Source: Phoronis ovalis
Lineage: Eukaryota > Phoronida > Phoronidae
NCBI GenBank assembly: GCA_028565635.1
Contig: JAOXYB010061513.1
Coordinates: 1-10,637 of the forward strand
Length of the DNA stretch: 10,637 nucleotides
Direction: 5' to 3'
Under the pieces are notes generated by a model that was not told the DNA's origin, searched no databases, and saw only the letters and a list, made by a program, of their open reading frames with translations. Made by a program: the position numbers and the translations under genes. This document shows positions 8,548 to 10,637 of the stretch, piece after piece. Each line of letters opens with the position of its first letter. Position 1 is the stretch's first letter.

Positions 8548-8570
8548 TTGTGTTGAACAATATTTGCTAC

Positions 8571-9111
8571 ATTTTCATCCACTACTATATACTACACATC
8601 CAGCAATTAAATTCATGTTACTGTTTGTCCAGCTAATCTGTGAACAACAAGAAAGAAAAAATATCTTTCAAAAATAATATACCAAACTCCTATCTCTTAT
8701 GGAACAGATATGTATGGAAATTTGTTTTATTATTGAATGAACTGGTTTTGTCAAGCACATTCAATATGTTCAGATTTTGAATGAAATACTTACATGATTG
8801 GTCATTCTATCCATGACCAGAATTTAATTACATGTTAGACTTAAGGTATTGTCTAGAAGAAAGTAAATCTTTCAGTAATGTGAACATTGGAAATTTACAA
8901 TACTTTTTGTTAGATTTAAACTATAGTTAATCATTGTACAAAATTTTGCCTGATATTTTTATTGTACATCAATATCGTTTTATTCTCACCTTCTTTCCAG
9001 TGTATGTGTAATTGTCCAGATAATAAGAAAACCTTTTATATGCAGTGTTTTCCATAGCTAACTCTGAACGTATACGACGCTGTATAATGTAACACCAACT
9101 TTCCTCATTTA
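8571..9111. other. Unassigned AT-rich flank
   Basis: No open frame, RNA gene or clear repeat. ATTGTACA occurs twice (near 8933 and 8962), which is too short to mean anything on its own. Confidence 0.45.
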
Positions 9112-9143
9112 ATGCCCATCACTATGTAATAGTGAATGGGCAT
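9112..9143. repeat. Hairpin head of the repeat array (ATGCCCAT...ATGGGCAT)
   Basis: ATGCCCATCACTAT pairs with ATAGTGAATGGGCAT around the loop GTA, leaving one bulged base. A related hairpin sits at 10472-10500. Both are followed by an ATA(T)TGTCG/GTCGTCG-type leader and then by the same repeat body, so the hairpin appears to be the fixed left end of the element. Confidence 0.8.
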
Positions 9144-9525
9144 ATAGTCTTAGGGTATGCGGCATTGTCGTCGTCAGCGTATGTAACCTTTTCTTTGTCT
9201 TGACATAACAGCTTCAGCTTTCGTCAGATCATCTTCATATTTGGTACAGGGTAAGTACAGGTCAAAGCACAGGTCGGATATAAGTTTGACCTGGAATACT
9301 TCCAACAGGGCCGATTGGCGCCCATGTGTGTACCCGAGAGTGCACCTCGCGTTGAGCCCATTTTGGGAAAGACGAAGCGTTGACTTGACGATTCGAAGGT
9401 GGATTCACGAAAGCCATGGGTTGGTGGGCGTATTAGGCCAGGTGACATTTCAAAATGACCTTAAGAAGTAGATCAAATGTCGACACGAATCTTGCAATTT
9501 TTGTTGTGCGTTACACTTTCTTTGT
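9144..9525 (+). repeat. Array unit 1, subtype alpha, full length
   Basis: Leader with GTCGTCGTC, then ACAGCTTCAG (from 9208), GATCATCTTCATATTTGG, two close GGTC half-sites, GTTTGACC, ACTTCCAACAGGGCCG, GAGAGTGCA, CCCATTTTGGGAAAGACGAAG, GACGATTCGAAGGTGGATT, GGTGGGCGTATTAGGCCAGG and AATGACCTTAAGAAGTAGATCA. It ends with an AATCTTGCA segment before the next start. The open frames on both strands near 9224-9471 belong to this repeat. This unit is visibly richer in G and C than the surrounding DNA. Confidence 0.8.
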
Positions 9526-9658
9526 TGCGCAATAACTGCTTCAGTTTTTATCCGATCAGCTTTATATTTGGTTAAAATGCAGATCATCTGCCATTTCGAC
9601 ATGGATCATTTTCAAGATGGCCGACTGGTGGCCATGTTTGTTCTCGAGATGTTAGCTT
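9526..9658 (+). repeat. Array unit 2, subtype beta, truncated to its first half
   Basis: Starts GCGCAATAACTGCTTCAG, then GATCAGCTTTATATTTGG, AAAATGCAGATCATCTG, TTTCGACATGGATCA and CAAGATGGCCGACTGGTGGCCATG. It then breaks off at CTCGAGATGTTAGCTTG. The same break (CTCGAGATGTTAGCT) recurs at the end of unit 5. Confidence 0.75.
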
Positions 9659-9970
9659 GCAATAATAGCTTTTGTTTCTGTCGGATCATCTTCATATTTG
9701 GTACGGGTAAATACTGGTCAAAGTACACTTAGGGTATAAGTTTGACCCCGATTACTTCCAACATGGCCGGCTGGTGTTTGTACCGAGAGTGCATGTTACG
9801 TTGCGCCCATTTTGGGAAAGACGAAACGATGACTGGACGATTCGAAGGTGGATTCAAGTAGGCCATGGATTGGTGGGCGTATTAGGCCAGGCCATATTTC
9901 AAAATGACCTTGAGAAGTAGGTCAAATGCCGATGCGAATCTTCGACCTTTTTTGTGTTATACTTTCTTTG
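9659..9970 (+). repeat. Array unit 3, subtype alpha, full length
   Basis: Follows unit 1 closely: GGATCATCTTCATATTTGG, GGTCAAAGTACA, GTTTGACC, CTTCCAACATGGCCGGCTGG, CCATTTTGGGAAAGACGAA, GACGATTCGAAGGTGGATTC, GGGCGTATTAGGCCAGGC and TGACCTTGAGAAGTAGGTCA (9905-9924). It begins with the variant start CAATAATAGCTTTTG instead of a CTGCTTCAG start. Confidence 0.8.
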
Positions 9971-10299
9971 TCGCGCAATAACTGCTTCAGTTTTTATCTG
10001 ATCAACTTTATGTTTGGTACAGTGTAAGTAAAGGTCAAAATGCAGATCGTGTGTAATTTCCATGTGGATCACTTTCAAGATGGCCGACTGGTTGCCATGT
10101 TTTTTCCCCGATAGTGCGCGTTATATTGTGCCCATTTCTTGAAAGACGAAGCGATGACTGGACGATTCGAAGGTGGATTTACGAAGCCCATAGGTTGGAG
10201 GGAGTATTAGGCCTGGTGACATTTCAAAGTGACTTTGAGAAGTAGGTCAAATTCTGATATGAATCTTTGACATTTTTCAATTGCATAACAATTTTCTTG
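9971..10299 (+). repeat. Array unit 4, subtype beta, full length
   Basis: Starts CGCGCAATAACTGCTTCAG and carries the beta-type first half (AACTTTATGTTTGG, AAGGTCAAAATGCAGATCG, GATCACTTTCAAGATGGCCG). It then has the shared second half: CTTGAAAGACGAAGCGATGAC, GACGATTCGAAGGTGGATTT, GGAGTATTAGGCCTGG and TGACTTTGAGAAGTAGGTCA (10230-10249). Confidence 0.8.
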
Positions 10300-10470
10300 T
10301 CTTGCAATGACTGCTTCAGTTTTTATCTTATCAGCTTTATATTTGGTACTGGCTAAATATAGGTCAAAATGCAGATTGTCTGTAATTTCGACATGCATCA
10401 CTTTCAAGATGGCCGACTGGCGACCATGTTTGTTCTCGAGATGTTAGCTCGTAATAATAGCTTTTATTTT
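10300..10470 (+). repeat. Array unit 5, subtype beta, truncated to its first half
   Basis: Has CTTGCAATGACTGCTTCAG, AGCTTTATATTTGGTACTGG, AGGTCAAAATGCAGATTG, TTTCGACATGCATCACTTTC and AAGATGGCCGACTGGCGACCATG. It breaks at CTCGAGATGTTAGCTCGTAA, the same junction as unit 2. The minus-strand open frame at 10207-10407 is a by-product of units 4 and 5. Confidence 0.75.
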
Positions 10471-10471
10471 T

Positions 10472-10500
10472 ATGCCCATCCACCATAGTGGAATGGGCAT
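10472..10500. repeat. Second hairpin head of the repeat array
   Basis: ATGCCCATCCAC pairs with GTGGAATGGGCAT around a four-base loop, with one bulged base. It is a sequence variant of the hairpin at 9112-9143: the tip differs while the base of the stem is conserved, with stem-preserving changes. Confidence 0.8.
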
Positions 10501-10637
10501 ATTGTCGTAGTGTAGGCGTCGTCGTTGTTGTTGTTGTATGTAACACTTTCTTTTTCTCGGGATAACAGCTTCAGTTTTTACCCAATCGGTTTCATATTCG
10601 GCACAGGGTAAATACAAGTCAAAGTGCAGGTCGCTTG
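10501..10637 (+). repeat. Array unit 6, subtype alpha, cut by the window edge
   Basis: Leader ATATTGTCG, a (GTC)2(GTT)n-like run near 10517-10537, then GTAACACTTTC, GATAACAGCTTCAG (ending 10574), TTTCATATTCGGCACAGGGTAA and GTCAAAGTGCAGGTCG. It matches unit 1 and continues beyond the window. Confidence 0.75.

Larger units (their letters stand above)
7855..8570. mobile_element. 716-bp near-palindromic foldback element (hairpin MITE)
   Basis: The left arm (about 7855-8190) and the right arm (about 8262-8570) are imperfect reverse complements along their entire length, around an unpaired centre of about 70 bases. Landmarks that pair: GAATATTGTTCAGCGCAATT with AATTGTGTTGAACAATATTT at the outer ends; TGTAATTTATTTTTCTCTGAGTAG (from 7996) with CTACTCAGAAGAAAATAAATTAC (from 8409); CTATATAGTTGAAAC with GTTTCAACTATATAG; and TAGCTACAAAA with TTTGTAGTTGTA. 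There is no open frame. No clear target-site duplication is visible beyond the outer GTA/TAC. It begins about 100 bases after the gene's stop codon, so a transcript reaching the AATAAA signals at 8422 or 8542 would carry a long double-stranded stem. Confidence 0.8.

Noticed and set aside
9112-9143. Helitron 3' end
   Set aside because: A hairpin is present, but no CTRR terminus lies beside it in either reading direction, so the class cannot be assigned.
1-10637. CRISPR array, tRNA or rRNA genes, bacterial-type operon
   Set aside because: Repeats are too long and irregular for CRISPR, no tRNA or rRNA signature was found, and gene structure and DNA composition are those of an animal nuclear genome.

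Overview
This window looks like animal nuclear DNA, most likely from a mollusc and plausibly a bivalve. It is AT-rich and dominated by degraded repeats. It holds one long coding exon preceded by a good splice acceptor, and shows no operon structure. The bivalve suggestion rests on the lineage-style repeats (a small hairpin followed by GGTCA/TGACC-rich units), which I recall from bivalve genomes, and on the SAMD9-like gene. It is an inference.

Layout. 1-1130: an ageing tandem repeat with a period of about 195 bp. 1131-2040: unassigned DNA with one short open stretch (1535-1708) that faintly resembles the end of a death-fold (CARD-like) domain. 2048-2289: a small direct-repeat cluster. 2661-3168: a 508-bp non-autonomous DNA transposon with terminal inverted repeats of about 85-95 bp. 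3431-3762: a solitary copy of the repeat family that reappears at the right end. 3763-4301: nothing recognised. 4302-4316: splice acceptor. 4317-7752: large 3'-terminal coding exon of a SAMD9/SAMD9L-like STAND-type protein. 7855-8570: a 716-bp near-palindromic foldback element just behind the stop codon, probably inside the 3' UTR. 8571-9111: nothing recognised. 9112-10637: a composite array of two related repeat subtypes with two hairpin heads.

The only confident gene is the SAMD9-like one. Vertebrate SAMD9/SAMD9L are interferon-linked antiviral and growth-restraining proteins with N-terminal SAM, AlbA/Schlafen-like and SIR2-like regions, a P-loop NTPase, TPR-like repeats and a C-terminal OB-like fold. 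The exon here starts between the Walker A and Walker B parts of the NTPase, so everything N-terminal of that must come from exons outside this window. It runs through the TPR-like and OB-like regions and then carries about 295 residues more than the usual family end. This tail is a polar linker followed by a compact domain whose strand pattern and terminal Trp helix suggest a PH-like fold. That added tail and the dsRNA-forming foldback in the probable 3' UTR of an antiviral-family gene are the most interesting points.
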